DNA of 64,000 nucleotides, from contig NZ_LT629779.1 in assembly GCF_900105535.1 (NCBI RefSeq), positions 2,790,001-2,854,000 of the forward strand, read 5' to 3'. Both the position numbers and the translations under genes were made by a program. The notes beneath the pieces are model-generated. The model ran no database searches, was not told the origin of the DNA, and saw only the letters and a program-made list of their open reading frames with translations. The stretch is from Pseudarthrobacter equi (GTDB taxonomy: Bacteria > Actinomycetota > Actinomycetes > Actinomycetales > Micrococcaceae). This document shows, piece after piece, positions 19,149 to 27,612 of the stretch. The first letter of the stretch is position 1; each line of letters begins with the position of its first letter.

Positions 19149-19703
19149 CTAGACTTCGGCGAGTTCCCCCGTTTCGAGATCGAGGGAAGCGAGTTCGCCG
19201 TTGCTGTCCTCGATGACGACGGCTGGTTGGGCGTCGTCGTCGGGATGGTCGAAGTCGTGGTCTTCTGCCTCGTCCTGGGCCAGGCCCAAGGCTGACTGGG
19301 GGTCGTCGGGAACGGCGGGTGGCTCCACCAGGGACAGCGAGGGCCTGGACGACGTGCGGGTGAAGTTTGCCGAGCCGAGCGAAAGGTCATGGCCCACAGC
19401 ATCGGCGTAGATGACTGTGGAATGGAAGACGCGGCCGTCCTTCTCCCAGGTGCTGAGCCGCAGTTTTCCGACGACGATGACCGGCTGGCCCTTCCTGATG
19501 CTGCATCCAATGGTCCCCGCCAGTTGGCGGTACCCGTGGACGGTGAACCAGTTGGTGTGTTCATCCACCCATGCCTGGGCGGACTCGTCGAAGCGGCGTG
19601 AGGTAACCCCTACGCGGAAGGATGCCTTCGCGGTGCCGCGCCCGGTGGTGGAGCTCGTTACATCCGTGGCCACGAAGCCCCGGATGGTCATTAGGTCTTT
19701 CAT
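19149..19703 (-). CDS. Single-stranded DNA-binding protein paralogue (SsbB-like)
   Basis: The 184-residue protein has one OB fold in residues 1-115 (MTIRGFVATDV, ASFRVGVTSRRFD, WFTVHGYRQLA, KGQPVIVVGKL). The C-terminal 70 residues are acidic and disordered but do not end in the DDDIPF-like tip through which housekeeping SSB recruits partners; the end is ETGELAEV. M. tuberculosis has a comparable second SSB (Rv2478c) next to ettA, and here ettA is one gene away. It is therefore probably the accessory paralogue, and the main ssb (with rpsF and rpsR) lies elsewhere. Confidence 0.88.
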   Translation of the reverse strand: MKDLMTIRGFVATDVTSSTTGRGTAKASFRVGVTSRRFDESAQAWVDEHTNWFTVHGYRQLAGTIGCSIRKGQPVIVVGKLRLSTWEKDGRVFHSTVIYADAVGHDLSLGSANFTRTSSRPSLSLVEPPAVPDDPQSALGLAQDEAEDHDFDHPDDDAQPAVVIEDSNGELASLDLETGELAEV

Positions 19704-19910
19704 CTTTCACGTCCTGTCTCAATGGTGGTGCCCGTGCAGGCAGTACCAGCATTGCGCCGCCGGGCAGCCGGCAGGAGGGGCAGGTTGGGCTATGTGCATA
19801 AGGTACCGGCGCAGGCGGATGTGGAGGGGGAGTCACCTGCAGATGACGGCACCGGCACCCCGGGCAGGGTAAACTTTTTGAGGCACTGGCCGAGAGGCCG
19901 GAGACCGGAT

Positions 19911-19983
19911 GCCTCAGTAGCTCAGGGGATAGAGCAGCGGCCTTCTAATCCGCCGGTCGGGGGTTCGATTCCCTCCTGGGGCA
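19911..19983 (+). tRNA. tRNA-Arg (anticodon TCT)
   Basis: The 73-nt cloverleaf has acceptor arms GCCTCAG/CTGGGGC, D-stem GCTC/GAGC, anticodon loop CTTCTAA and T-arm with TTCGATT. The discriminator is A at 19983; the following bases are CCG, so CCA is not encoded. A terminator follows. The 207 bp upstream to ssb hold no other gene that I can support. Confidence 0.95.
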
Positions 19984-19989
19984 CCGAAA

Positions 19990-20025
19990 AGAGGTCCTGG
20001 CCTGCGCATGCAGGCCAGGACCTCT
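19990..20025 (+). terminator. Terminator of tRNA-Arg
   Basis: Perfect 16-bp arms (19990-20005 and 20010-20025) with a 4-nt loop, followed by GTTGCTT. Confidence 0.85.
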
Positions 20026-20127
20026 GTTGCTTAAGCGGCCGCGGGAATCCGGCCAGGTTACTGCGTCAGCGTGAGGGCCGGGCCCGACGCTCGAGCGGGA
20101 TCGTCAAGGCCCCTGACCTGCCCGCGG

Positions 20128-21357
20128 CTAGCCCTGCAGCAAGTGCGGCGCGTCCACCAGCGAGCGCAGGACGCTTCCGGCCGCGCCCAGGAGCGCGCCC
20201 TCCTCACCCACGGCCGAGGTGACAACATGGTCGGGAGCCAGCTTGCCTGGCGCATACGTGGAGAGGCTGCGCAGAAGCGGAGCCCGCAGCCACTGGTCAA
20301 GGACGGCAAAGTGGCCGCCGAGCACCACCGAACCGATGTCCACCACCCGCGCAGTTGAGGCGAGGGCAATGCCCAAGTACTTGCCGGCACGTTCGACGGC
20401 GGATATGGCCCGGGTGTCCCCCGCGGCGAGCGCTGCAAGGAGGCTGCGCATGGCTGCGGAGCGGCTTTCGCCGGTGGTTTCAACGCCCGCGGCAGCGAAG
20501 ATGGCATCCTGGCCGGCAATTGTTTCCAGGCAGCCCGTCCCTCCGCACGAGCAGAGGCTTCCTGCAGGGTCCACCACCACGTGTCCCAGTTCGCCGGCGT
20601 GCCCTTCGGGCCCGGTGAAAAGCTCACCGGCCAGGACCAGGCCGCCACCAACGCCCACCTCCCCGGAGACGAACAGGAAGTCCGCATCAGTGCCGGGCCT
20701 GTGCCGGAGTTCCGCCAGGGCCGCAGCATTTGCTTCGTTGAACAGGGCGACGGCCAGCGGCGCTTCCGGAAGCAACGCACCAAGGTCAAGGTCGACGCCG
20801 GTCCACCCCAGGTTGGGGGCGGTCAGGACTCCCGTCCCTCCGGGTCGCACCAGCCCGGGAACGGCGAGGCCGCCGCCGAGGATTTCTACGCCGCGCTCCC
20901 CCGCGTCACCGCGCGCTTTGGCCGCCAGGACGGCGAGCGCCTCCAGGACGGGTTCAGGCTGGCTTCCGCGGTTGTCGCGTTCCCGGACTTCCAGGAACAG
21001 GACCGTCCCGGAAAGGTCCATCACGCCGGCAGCTATGTAGTCGACGTTGACCTCCATACCCATCACGGCCCGCTTGGTGTTCAGGTCCAGGCCCACCCCG
21101 GGACGGCCACGCTCCCCCCGTGCATTGAGTCCGACCTCGCGCACCAGGCCTGCGTCGAGGAGGTCCGTCACCATGCTTGAGACGGACGCCTTGGTCAGGC
21201 CGGTGGCACCAGCAACCTGGGCCCTGGTGGGAAACGCTCCCCGGGGCGCACCGGCGATGGCCCCGAGAACCAGGGAGAGGTTGCTCCTGCGCACGTCCCC
21301 CATGCTCCCCGGAACCACTGGCCCGTGGGGCGTCGACGCCGGTACCGGCAACCTCAT
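20128..21357 (-). CDS. xylR: ROK-family transcriptional regulator, probable xylose repressor
   Basis: I chose ATG 21357 (MRLPVPAS), giving 409 residues; upstream codons in the same frame cross the xylA promoter. The N-terminal winged helix covers about residues 20-85 (TRAQVAGATGLTKASVSSMVTDLL). The ROK sugar-kinase-like domain follows, with the zinc motif CSCGGTGCLE and a GGGLAVPGLV segment. Divergent placement 142 bp from xylA is the classic arrangement of XylR, which releases its operator when xylose binds. The ligand is inferred from context only. Confidence 0.88.
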   Translation of the reverse strand: MRLPVPASTPHGPVVPGSMGDVRRSNLSLVLGAIAGAPRGAFPTRAQVAGATGLTKASVSSMVTDLLDAGLVREVGLNARGERGRPGVGLDLNTKRAVMGMEVNVDYIAAGVMDLSGTVLFLEVRERDNRGSQPEPVLEALAVLAAKARGDAGERGVEILGGGLAVPGLVRPGGTGVLTAPNLGWTGVDLDLGALLPEAPLAVALFNEANAAALAELRHRPGTDADFLFVSGEVGVGGGLVLAGELFTGPEGHAGELGHVVVDPAGSLCSCGGTGCLETIAGQDAIFAAAGVETTGESRSAAMRSLLAALAAGDTRAISAVERAGKYLGIALASTARVVDIGSVVLGGHFAVLDQWLRAPLLRSLSTYAPGKLAPDHVVTSAVGEEGALLGAAGSVLRSLVDAPHLLQG

Positions 21358-21394
21358 GGCACTCCTCGCTGCGGATCCCGCCAAAAAACCTGTA

Positions 21395-21412
21395 GGTCCG
21401 CACCGCCGGACC
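21395..21412. promoter_or_regulatory. Inverted repeat GGTCCG-N6-CGGACC in the xylR-xylA gap
   Basis: A perfect 6-bp inverted repeat lies 38 nt upstream of the xylR ATG and about 90 nt upstream of xylA. It may be an operator or part of the xylR leader. I cannot name the binding protein. Confidence 0.35.
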
Positions 21413-21440
21413 CTTGACCACAGCCTACGTCCCCACATAA

Positions 21441-21457
21441 AGTTCAGGCAATAAACT
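21441..21457. promoter_or_regulatory. Candidate XylR operator in front of xylA
   Basis: AGTT-N9-AACT (21441-21457), embedded in an AT-rich TTTAGTTTATT-like sequence read on the minus strand, resembles ROK/XylR operators with AGTT/AACT ends. It is 43 nt before the xylA start. Confidence 0.45.
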
Positions 21458-21499
21458 AAACATCCGCACCTCGCGGACCATCGATCGCAAGGACGCATC

Positions 21500-22687
21500 A
21501 TGACTCTCTCCCCCACCCCTGCTGACAAGTTCACCTTTGGCCTTTGGACGGTGGGCTGGACCGGAGCCGATCCCTTCGGTGTGGCCACCCGCGCGGCCCT
21601 TGACCCAGTGGAGGCCGTGCACAAGCTGGCGGACCTCGGCGCCTATGGCATCACCTTCCACGACAACGACCTGGTCCCCTTCGACGCTCCAGCCTCCGAG
21701 CGCGAACTGATCCTCAAGAACTTCCGCGCGGCACTCGCCGACACCGGGCTCAACGTGCCGATGGTCACCACCAACCTGTTCAGCCACCCGGTATTCAAGG
21801 ACGGCGGCTTCACCTCCAACGACCGTTCCGTGCGCCGGTTCGCCCTGTCCAAGGTCCTCCGCAACATTGACCTCGCGGCAGAGCTCGGCGCAGAGACTTT
21901 CGTCATGTGGGGTGGCCGCGAAGGCAGCGAATACGACGGCTCCAAGGACCTCGCCGCCGCACTGGACCGCATGAAGGAAGGCGTTGACACGGCCGCCGGC
22001 TACATCAAGGACAAGGGCTACAACCTGCGCATCGCGCTCGAGCCCAAGCCCAACGAACCCCGCGGAGATATCTTCCTGCCCACCGTCGGTCACGGCCTGG
22101 CCTTCATCGCCCAGCTCGAACACGGCGACATCGTTGGCCTGAACCCCGAGACCGGCCACGAGCAGATGGCGGGCCTGAACTTCACCCACGGCATTGCCCA
22201 GGCGCTCTGGGCCGGCAAGCTCTTCCACATCGACCTCAACGGCCAGCGCGGCATCAAATACGACCAGGACCTCGTCTTCGGCCACGGCGACCTCACCAGC
22301 GCCTTCTTCACGGTGGACCTGCTGGAGAACGGCTTCCCGGGCGGCGGCCCCAAGTACGACGGCCCGCGCCACTTCGACTACAAGCCGTCGCGCACGGACG
22401 GCTACGACGGCGTCTGGGAATCCGCCAAGGCCAACATGGCGATGTACCTCCTGCTCAAGGAACGGGCGCTGGCCTTCCGCGCGGACCCGCTGGTGCAGGA
22501 AGCCCTCAAGGCATCGGGCGTCTTCGAACTCGGCGAACCCACCCTCAACGCCGGAGAAACCACCGCAGACCTGCTCGCCGACGCCGCCGCATTCGAAGAC
22601 TTCGACGCCGACAAGGCAGCAGAGCGTTCGTTCGCGTTCGTCCGGCTCAACCAGCTTGCCATCGAGCACCTCCTCAACGCCCGCTGA
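21500..22687 (+). CDS. xylA: Xylose isomerase
   Basis: XylA converts D-xylose to D-xylulose, the first step of bacterial xylose use. The 395-residue length is that of the class I actinobacterial enzyme (as in Streptomyces and Arthrobacter). Motifs seen: [12 protein letters not shown] with the catalytic His, [27 protein letters not shown] with a metal-binding Glu, and [15 protein letters not shown] precedes the ATG at a suitable distance. xylB follows after 2 nt, forming an operon. Confidence 0.98.
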   Translation: MTLSPTPADKFTFGLWTVGWTGADPFGVATRAALDPVEAVHKLADLGAYGITFHDNDLVPFDAPASERELILKNFRAALADTGLNVPMVTTNLFSHPVFKDGGFTSNDRSVRRFALSKVLRNIDLAAELGAETFVMWGGREGSEYDGSKDLAAALDRMKEGVDTAAGYIKDKGYNLRIALEPKPNEPRGDIFLPTVGHGLAFIAQLEHGDIVGLNPETGHEQMAGLNFTHGIAQALWAGKLFHIDLNGQRGIKYDQDLVFGHGDLTSAFFTVDLLENGFPGGGPKYDGPRHFDYKPSRTDGYDGVWESAKANMAMYLLLKERALAFRADPLVQEALKASGVFELGEPTLNAGETTADLLADAAAFEDFDADKAAERSFAFVRLNQLAIEHLLNAR

Positions 22688-22689
22688 CC

Positions 22690-24108
22690 ATGGCACTGGT
22701 CGCGGGAATCGACAGTTCCACCCAGTCCTGCAAGGTAGTAATCCGCGATGCCGGCACCGGCGTTTTGGTCCGGCAGGGCCGCGCGCCACACCCCGAGGGC
22801 ACCGAGGTCCACCCTGTCCACTGGTGGGACGCCCTCCAGGCGGCGATCGCCCAGGCGGGTGGCCTTGACGACGTCGCCGCCGTCTCCGTCGCCGGGCAAC
22901 AGCACGGCATGGTCTGCCTTGACGCCGGCGGCGCGGTGATCCGCCCTGCCCTGCTGTGGAACGACACACGGAGCGCCGGTGCCGCCGCGCAGCTCATCGA
23001 CATGGCGGGCGACGGCGATGCTGCCGCCGGCGCCCGCTTTTGGGCACAGGCCACAGGGACAGTCCCGGTAGCGTCGCTGACGCTGACCAAGCTGCACTGG
23101 CTCCGGGAAAACGAACCGGAAAACGCAGCCAGGGTTGCCGCCGTCTGCCTCCCGCACGACTGGCTGACCTGGCGCCTGGCCGGGTACGGACCGGGAAGCG
23201 GCGCGGTTGGGCTTGATGCGCTGGTGACGGACCGCTCGGACGCTTCAGGGACTGGATACTTCTCGACGGCGGAGGGAAAGTACCTGCCCGACCTCGTGGC
23301 CGCATCGCTTGGCCACACCCCGACACTGCCGCTGGTCCTTGGCCCGCTGGAGGCAGCAGGCAGGACACCGGCCGGCAGCCTGCTCGCAGCGGGCGCGGGT
23401 GACAACGCTGCAGCGGCACTGGGTGCTGGTGCGGGGCTGGGCGACGTTGTGATGTCCCTGGGCACGTCCGGCACCGTCTTCGCGGTTTCGGAGACACCGG
23501 CGGCTGATGCAACCGGACTGGTGGCCGGGTTTGCGGATGCGGCGGGGCACTACCTGCCCCTCATCTGCACGCTGAATGCCACGCGCGTATTCGATGCAAC
23601 AGCAGCGCTACTGGGAGTGGACCTGGCCGAATTCAACCGGCTGGCCCTGTCAGCGCAGCCCGGCGCGGGCGGCCTGACCCTGGTGCCGTACTTCGACGGG
23701 GAACGCACCCCCAACCTGCCGGATGCCACCGGTTCCCTGCACGGCATCACACGGGCAAACTACACCCCGGCGAACGTGGCGCGCGCCGCCGTCGAAGGCG
23801 TGGTGTGCTCCCTGGCGGACGGGCTGGCCGCGCTCCTGGAACAGGGCGTGGAGGCAAGGCGCATCGTGCTGGTGGGCGGCGGCGCACAGTCGGCGGCCGT
23901 CCAGGATGCCGCGGCCCGGCTGCTGGGGGCGGCCGTCGCCATTCCGCGGCCGGGAGAATACGTGGCCGACGGCGCTGCCCGCCAGGCCGCCGCAGCACTC
24001 ACCGGCGCTTTCCCCGCCTGGGCGTCAGACGCCGTCGTGCTTCCCCGGGGAACGGACGACGCCGGTGTGCTGGCGGCATACCGCCGGTTCGCCTCGCTGT
24101 ACGCCTGA
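22690..24108 (+). CDS. xylB: Xylulokinase
   Basis: XylB phosphorylates D-xylulose to xylulose 5-phosphate, which enters the pentose phosphate pathway (rpiB and gnd are in this window). The 472-residue FGGY kinase has [12 protein letters not shown] at residues 7-18, [11 protein letters not shown] with the substrate loop, the ATPase motif [11 protein letters not shown], and [19 protein letters not shown] near the C-terminus. No xylose transporter is adjacent. A long hairpin ends the operon. Confidence 0.97.
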   Translation: MALVAGIDSSTQSCKVVIRDAGTGVLVRQGRAPHPEGTEVHPVHWWDALQAAIAQAGGLDDVAAVSVAGQQHGMVCLDAGGAVIRPALLWNDTRSAGAAAQLIDMAGDGDAAAGARFWAQATGTVPVASLTLTKLHWLRENEPENAARVAAVCLPHDWLTWRLAGYGPGSGAVGLDALVTDRSDASGTGYFSTAEGKYLPDLVAASLGHTPTLPLVLGPLEAAGRTPAGSLLAAGAGDNAAAALGAGAGLGDVVMSLGTSGTVFAVSETPAADATGLVAGFADAAGHYLPLICTLNATRVFDATAALLGVDLAEFNRLALSAQPGAGGLTLVPYFDGERTPNLPDATGSLHGITRANYTPANVARAAVEGVVCSLADGLAALLEQGVEARRIVLVGGGAQSAAVQDAAARLLGAAVAIPRPGEYVADGAARQAAAALTGAFPAWASDAVVLPRGTDDAGVLAAYRRFASLYA

Positions 24109-24115
24109 CGTAGGC

Positions 24116-24161
24116 ATACACAGAAGACCCGGACCGCAGGCGGTCCGGGTCTTCTGTGTAT
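24116..24161. terminator. Bidirectional terminator after xylB
   Basis: Two perfectly complementary 21-nt arms (24116-24136 and 24141-24161) with a 4-nt loop begin 8 nt after the xylB stop and also serve the convergent cassette ending at 24224. Confidence 0.85.
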
Positions 24162-24223
24162 GGAGCGCGGGCCGCTGCCTGTCACTTTCGAAAGCGCGGC
24201 AGCAGCCCGCGGCCTGGACCAGG

Positions 24224-25063
24224 TCAGGCGTACGGCAGGACAAGCTCCGCGTAGCGTTCCTTGACCGTGGACAGCACGGTGTTGCCGTCGGTGTCCCAGA
24301 TCTCCTGGTTGAAGATTTCGACTTCGATGTCGCCGGTGTAGCCGGCATCCCGCACCCAGGTGCCGATGGTGGCGAAGTCCACGACGCCATCGCCCATGTA
24401 TCCGCGGGAGAGCAGCGGATCAGCGGCAATGGGCATGTTGAAATCGCACACCTGGTAGGAAGCGATGCGGTTTTCCCGCCCGGCCCGCTCGATCTGCGCC
24501 TTCAGCTCCGGATCCCACCAGACATGGAACGTATCCACGGCGACGCCCACCGTCGCGGCATCGAAGGGCGCCGCAAGGTCCAGCGCCTGGCCAAGGGTGG
24601 AGATGAGTGCGCGGTCCGCGGCGTACATCGGGTGCAGCGGTTCCAGCACCAGCCGGACGCCGTTTTCCGCGGCGAACGGAACAAGGTCCGCCAACCGGTC
24701 CGCCACACGCTGCCGTGCCGCCACGACGTCCTTCTCCCCCGGCGCCAGGCCGCCTACCACCAGGAACAGTTCCCTGGTGTCCAGTGCCACGGCCTCGAGG
24801 ATTGCTGCGCGGTTGTCAGCGAGCGCAGCCGCCTGCCCCTCGGCGTCGGCAGCGGTCAGGAAACCGCCGCGGCACAGCGAGGAGACCCGCAGTCCCGCGT
24901 CCTTGATCAGGCGGGCAGCCTTGTCCAGGCCGGCCTCCTCCACGCGGTCCCGCCACGGGCCGATGGAGGGAATGCCGGCGTTGACGCATCCCTCGACCAC
25001 CTGGGCAAGTGTCCATTTCTTGGTGGTGGCGCTGTTGATGGCCAACCTTGAGAAGTCGCTCAC
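24224..25063 (-). CDS. Sugar phosphate isomerase/epimerase (TIM barrel), substrate unknown
   Basis: The 279-residue protein belongs to the AP-endonuclease-2-like TIM-barrel superfamily. Likely metal ligands are Glu in LVLEPLHP, Asp and His in VAVDTFHVWWDP, and Glu in IEVEIFNQE near the C-terminus. It begins at GTG, overlapping the stop of the DUF993 gene by 4 bases (GTGA), so it is the third gene of a coupled operon. Relatives epimerise or dehydrate keto-sugars and sugar acids. The exact reaction cannot be read from sequence. Confidence 0.82.
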   Translation of the reverse strand: MSDFSRLAINSATTKKWTLAQVVEGCVNAGIPSIGPWRDRVEEAGLDKAARLIKDAGLRVSSLCRGGFLTAADAEGQAAALADNRAAILEAVALDTRELFLVVGGLAPGEKDVVAARQRVADRLADLVPFAAENGVRLVLEPLHPMYAADRALISTLGQALDLAAPFDAATVGVAVDTFHVWWDPELKAQIERAGRENRIASYQVCDFNMPIAADPLLSRGYMGDGVVDFATIGTWVRDAGYTGDIEVEIFNQEIWDTDGNTVLSTVKERYAELVLPYA

Positions 25064-26274
25064 ACGCCCACCCCGTTGATCCGCAGGTAGTCGGACATCC
25101 GGAAAGCGGCGAGGGCGGGATCCTTCAGCAGGCCCGCCTGGTCGGCGAGTTCGAAGGTCTTGGCCAGGTGGCAGACGGAGCGGCCGGAGTGCAGGCCGCC
25201 CACCATCTGGAAGCCCGGCTGCTTGCCGTTGAGCCAGGACATGAACGCAATGCCGGTCTTGTAGTAGAACGTGGGGGCGCTGAAGATGTGCTTGCCTAGT
25301 TCGCGGGTGGAGTCCAGGATCTCGCGGGCCTTGGCGGCGTTGCCGGCGTCGTAGTTCTGCAGGGCTACCGAGGCGGCCGGGTAGATGGCTGCGAAGATGC
25401 CGAGCAGCGCGTCCGAGTGGTGCGTGCCGTCTCCGTCGATGAGTTCGGGGTAGTTGAAGTCATCGCCGGTGTAGAGGCGGACGCCCGCGGGCAGGGCTGC
25501 GCGCAGGGCCACCTCGTGGCTTGCATCGAGCAGCGAGACCTTGACGCCGTCAACCTTGTCCGCGTTGTCCTTGATGAGGCCCAGGAAGGTCTCGGTGGCG
25601 GCAGCGACGTCGTCGGAGCCCCAGTAGCCGGCAAGCGCGGGATCGAACATGGTGCCCAGCCAGTGCAGGATGACCGGCTGGTCAACTTCCTGCAGCAGCG
25701 TGGAGTACACGCTCAGGTAGTCCTCCGGACCCGTGGCTACCTTGGCCAGGGCACGGGAGGCCATCAGGATGACCTTCGGCCCGGCTTCGCTGATGACGGC
25801 AATCTGTTCGCGGTAAGCCTCGAGGACAGCCTTGAGGCCGGCTTCGCCCGCGGGCAGGGAGTCGATGTCCAGCTGGTCGGTGCCTGCGCCGCAGGACACG
25901 AGGTCACGGACGGACTTGCCGGCGGTGGCTGCGCTGTTCGCTGCAACCACGGACGCCGCCTCGACGCCGGTGCGCTTGATGAGTTGCTGGGTGGCTGCCC
26001 AGTCGAGGCCCATGCCCCGCTGTGCGGTGTCCATTGCATCGGCGACGCCCAGACCGTAGGACCACAGTTCGTGGCGGTAGGCCATCGTGGCATCCCAGTC
26101 CAGGCGTGCCGGGGCACCGGGGGTGTTGTCGGCAAGGACCTCGGGGATGACGTGGGCTGCGGCGTACGCCCGCCGCGCTGTCAGAGGGGCGGAGGGGCGG
26201 GCCCAGGTGGTGCCGCCCTGCAGGCGGTATTCCCGCGTGCCGCCGTCGTGGGAGGGAAGGATGAGGGACGTCAT
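25060..26274 (-). CDS. DUF993 / dihydrodipicolinate-synthase-like aldolase family protein
   Basis: The 404-residue protein starts MTSLILPSHDGG at ATG 26274, which overlaps the stop of the oxidoreductase gene by one base (TAATG). The frame remains open upstream but only inside that gene. Class I aldolase features are visible: VILHWLGTMFDPALAGYWG in the middle and DKVDGVKVSLLD, where the Lys could form the Schiff base as in the GIKE motif of DHDPS. A long N-terminal extension of about 90 residues and a C-terminal helical part distinguish it from DHDPS. Likely an aldolase acting on a keto-sugar acid; the substrate is unknown. Confidence 0.75.
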   Translation of the reverse strand: MTSLILPSHDGGTREYRLQGGTTWARPSAPLTARRAYAAAHVIPEVLADNTPGAPARLDWDATMAYRHELWSYGLGVADAMDTAQRGMGLDWAATQQLIKRTGVEAASVVAANSAATAGKSVRDLVSCGAGTDQLDIDSLPAGEAGLKAVLEAYREQIAVISEAGPKVILMASRALAKVATGPEDYLSVYSTLLQEVDQPVILHWLGTMFDPALAGYWGSDDVAAATETFLGLIKDNADKVDGVKVSLLDASHEVALRAALPAGVRLYTGDDFNYPELIDGDGTHHSDALLGIFAAIYPAASVALQNYDAGNAAKAREILDSTRELGKHIFSAPTFYYKTGIAFMSWLNGKQPGFQMVGGLHSGRSVCHLAKTFELADQAGLLKDPALAAFRMSDYLRINGVGV

Positions 26275-27443
26275 TAGAGCGTGATCTCCGGGATGTCGAT
26301 GGTGCGGCGTTCGTCGTTGGACTGCAGGCCGAGCTCTGCAAGCTGGACACCCCGGGCGGCGGAAAGCAGGCCGAAGCGGTGTTCGCGGCCGGCGACGACG
26401 TCGCGGAGGAATTCCTCCCACTGCAGCTTGAAGCCGTTGTCGAGTTCGGCGTTGGCGGGAACTTCCTGCCACTGGTCGCGGAAGGATTCAGTGACGGGCA
26501 GGTCCGGGTTCCACACGGGCTTGGGGGTGTGCGCGCGCTGCTGGGCCACGCACTTGTTGAGGCCTGCGACGGCAGAACCGTGGGTGCCGTCGATCTGGAA
26601 TTCCACCAGCTCGTCGCGGTAGACGCGGACGGCCCAGGACGAGTTGATCTGGCCCACGACTGCGTCTCCCGCGGGGGTCTCAAGCTCGAAGATGCCGTAG
26701 GAGGCGTCGTCGGCCGTTGCCTTGTATTCCTTGCCGGCCTCGTCCCAGCGGGCGGGGATGTGCGTAGCGGTCTTGGCGCTGACGCTCTTGACTTTGCCGA
26801 TGATGCCCTCGAGGACGTAGTTCCAGTGGCAGAACATGTCCGTGGTCATTCCGCCGCCGTCTTCCTTGCGGTAGTTCCAGGACGGGCGCTGGGCGGCCTG
26901 TACGTCGCCTTCGAACACCCAGTAGCCGAACTCGCCGCGGATGGAGAGAATACGGCCAAAGAAGCCTTCGTCCACCAGGCGGCGGAGCTTGACCAGGCCG
27001 GGGAGGTACAGCTTGTCGTGGACGACGCCTGCGGTGACGCCGGCTTCCTTGCCAATGCGGGCCAGCTCGATGGCCTCTTCCAGGGTTTCCGCGGTGGGCT
27101 TCTCGGTGAAGATGTGCTTGCCGGCCAGCATGGCCTTCTTCAGGGTGGCAGCACGCAGGCTGGTCATTGAGGCGTCGAAGATGACGTCAACGGTGGGATC
27201 GTTGATGACCGATTCCAGGTCCGTGGTCCATTCGGCAACCTTGTGCTTCTCCGCCAGTTCGCGGATCTTTGCCTCGTTGCGCCCCACCAGGATGGGCTCA
27301 ACCTGCACGCGGGTGCCGTCTTCCAGGGTGAAGCCGCCGGCGTCACGGATCGGCAGGATGGAACGCAGCAGGTGCTGGCGGTATCCCATGCGGCCGGTGA
27401 TGCCGTTCATGGCGATGCGGATCGTCTTTGTTTCGAAGCCCAT
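26274..27443 (-). CDS. Gfo/Idh/MocA-family sugar dehydrogenase, substrate unknown
   Basis: First gene of the minus-strand sugar cassette. The ATG at 27443 (MGFETKTIRIAMNG) follows GGAGGACAC; the upstream in-frame ATG lacks a site. In the 389 residues, an N-terminal Rossmann fold carries NGITGRMGYRQH instead of the plain GxGxxG, and the conserved EKPTAETLEEA holds the catalytic Lys. The C-terminal beta-sheet domain follows. Members oxidise sugars or inositols with NAD(P). Two LacI-type palindromes lie in its promoter region. Confidence 0.88.
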   Translation of the reverse strand: MGFETKTIRIAMNGITGRMGYRQHLLRSILPIRDAGGFTLEDGTRVQVEPILVGRNEAKIRELAEKHKVAEWTTDLESVINDPTVDVIFDASMTSLRAATLKKAMLAGKHIFTEKPTAETLEEAIELARIGKEAGVTAGVVHDKLYLPGLVKLRRLVDEGFFGRILSIRGEFGYWVFEGDVQAAQRPSWNYRKEDGGGMTTDMFCHWNYVLEGIIGKVKSVSAKTATHIPARWDEAGKEYKATADDASYGIFELETPAGDAVVGQINSSWAVRVYRDELVEFQIDGTHGSAVAGLNKCVAQQRAHTPKPVWNPDLPVTESFRDQWQEVPANAELDNGFKLQWEEFLRDVVAGREHRFGLLSAARGVQLAELGLQSNDERRTIDIPEITL

Positions 27444-27485
27444 GTGTCCTCCACGGTGAGTGAGCAAGTTTTACTCAAGCCTGAT

Positions 27486-27503
27486 TGGGAAAGCGCATTC
27501 CCA
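27486..27503. promoter_or_regulatory. LacI-type operator O1
   Basis: TGGGAAAGCGCATTCCCA is an 18-bp palindrome except for one A/T pair at its inner part, with the central CG step usual for LacI-family sites. It lies downstream of the proposed -10 of the dehydrogenase operon, so binding would block transcription. Confidence 0.65.
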
Positions 27504-27511
27504 CTGAATCC

Positions 27512-27541
27512 ATCATGCACCGCTCCCGCCGGAGTTGGCAA
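27512..27541 (-). promoter_or_regulatory. Possible promoter of the sugar cassette
   Basis: On the minus strand TTGCCA (27541-27536) is followed after 18 bp by CATGAT (27517-27512). The -35 overlaps operator O2 and the region just downstream holds operator O1. Confidence 0.4.
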
Positions 27542-27550
27542 GCGCTTTCC
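27537..27550. promoter_or_regulatory. LacI-type operator O2
   Basis: GGCAAGCGCTTTCC is palindromic apart from one position and shares the AAGCGC core with O1. It lies about 48 bp (centre to centre) from O1 and 63-76 bp before the lacI start. Confidence 0.6.
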
Positions 27551-27612
27551 GGAAGAACTTTCAACTGCCATAATGTGGTGACCGTTATCTTCCCCGACGT
27601 CCAGGAGCTGCT

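Noticed and set aside
19911..19983. tRNA-Arg as an attachment site of the sugar region
   Set aside because: No integrase gene and no repeated copy of the tRNA 3' end were seen around the xyl region.
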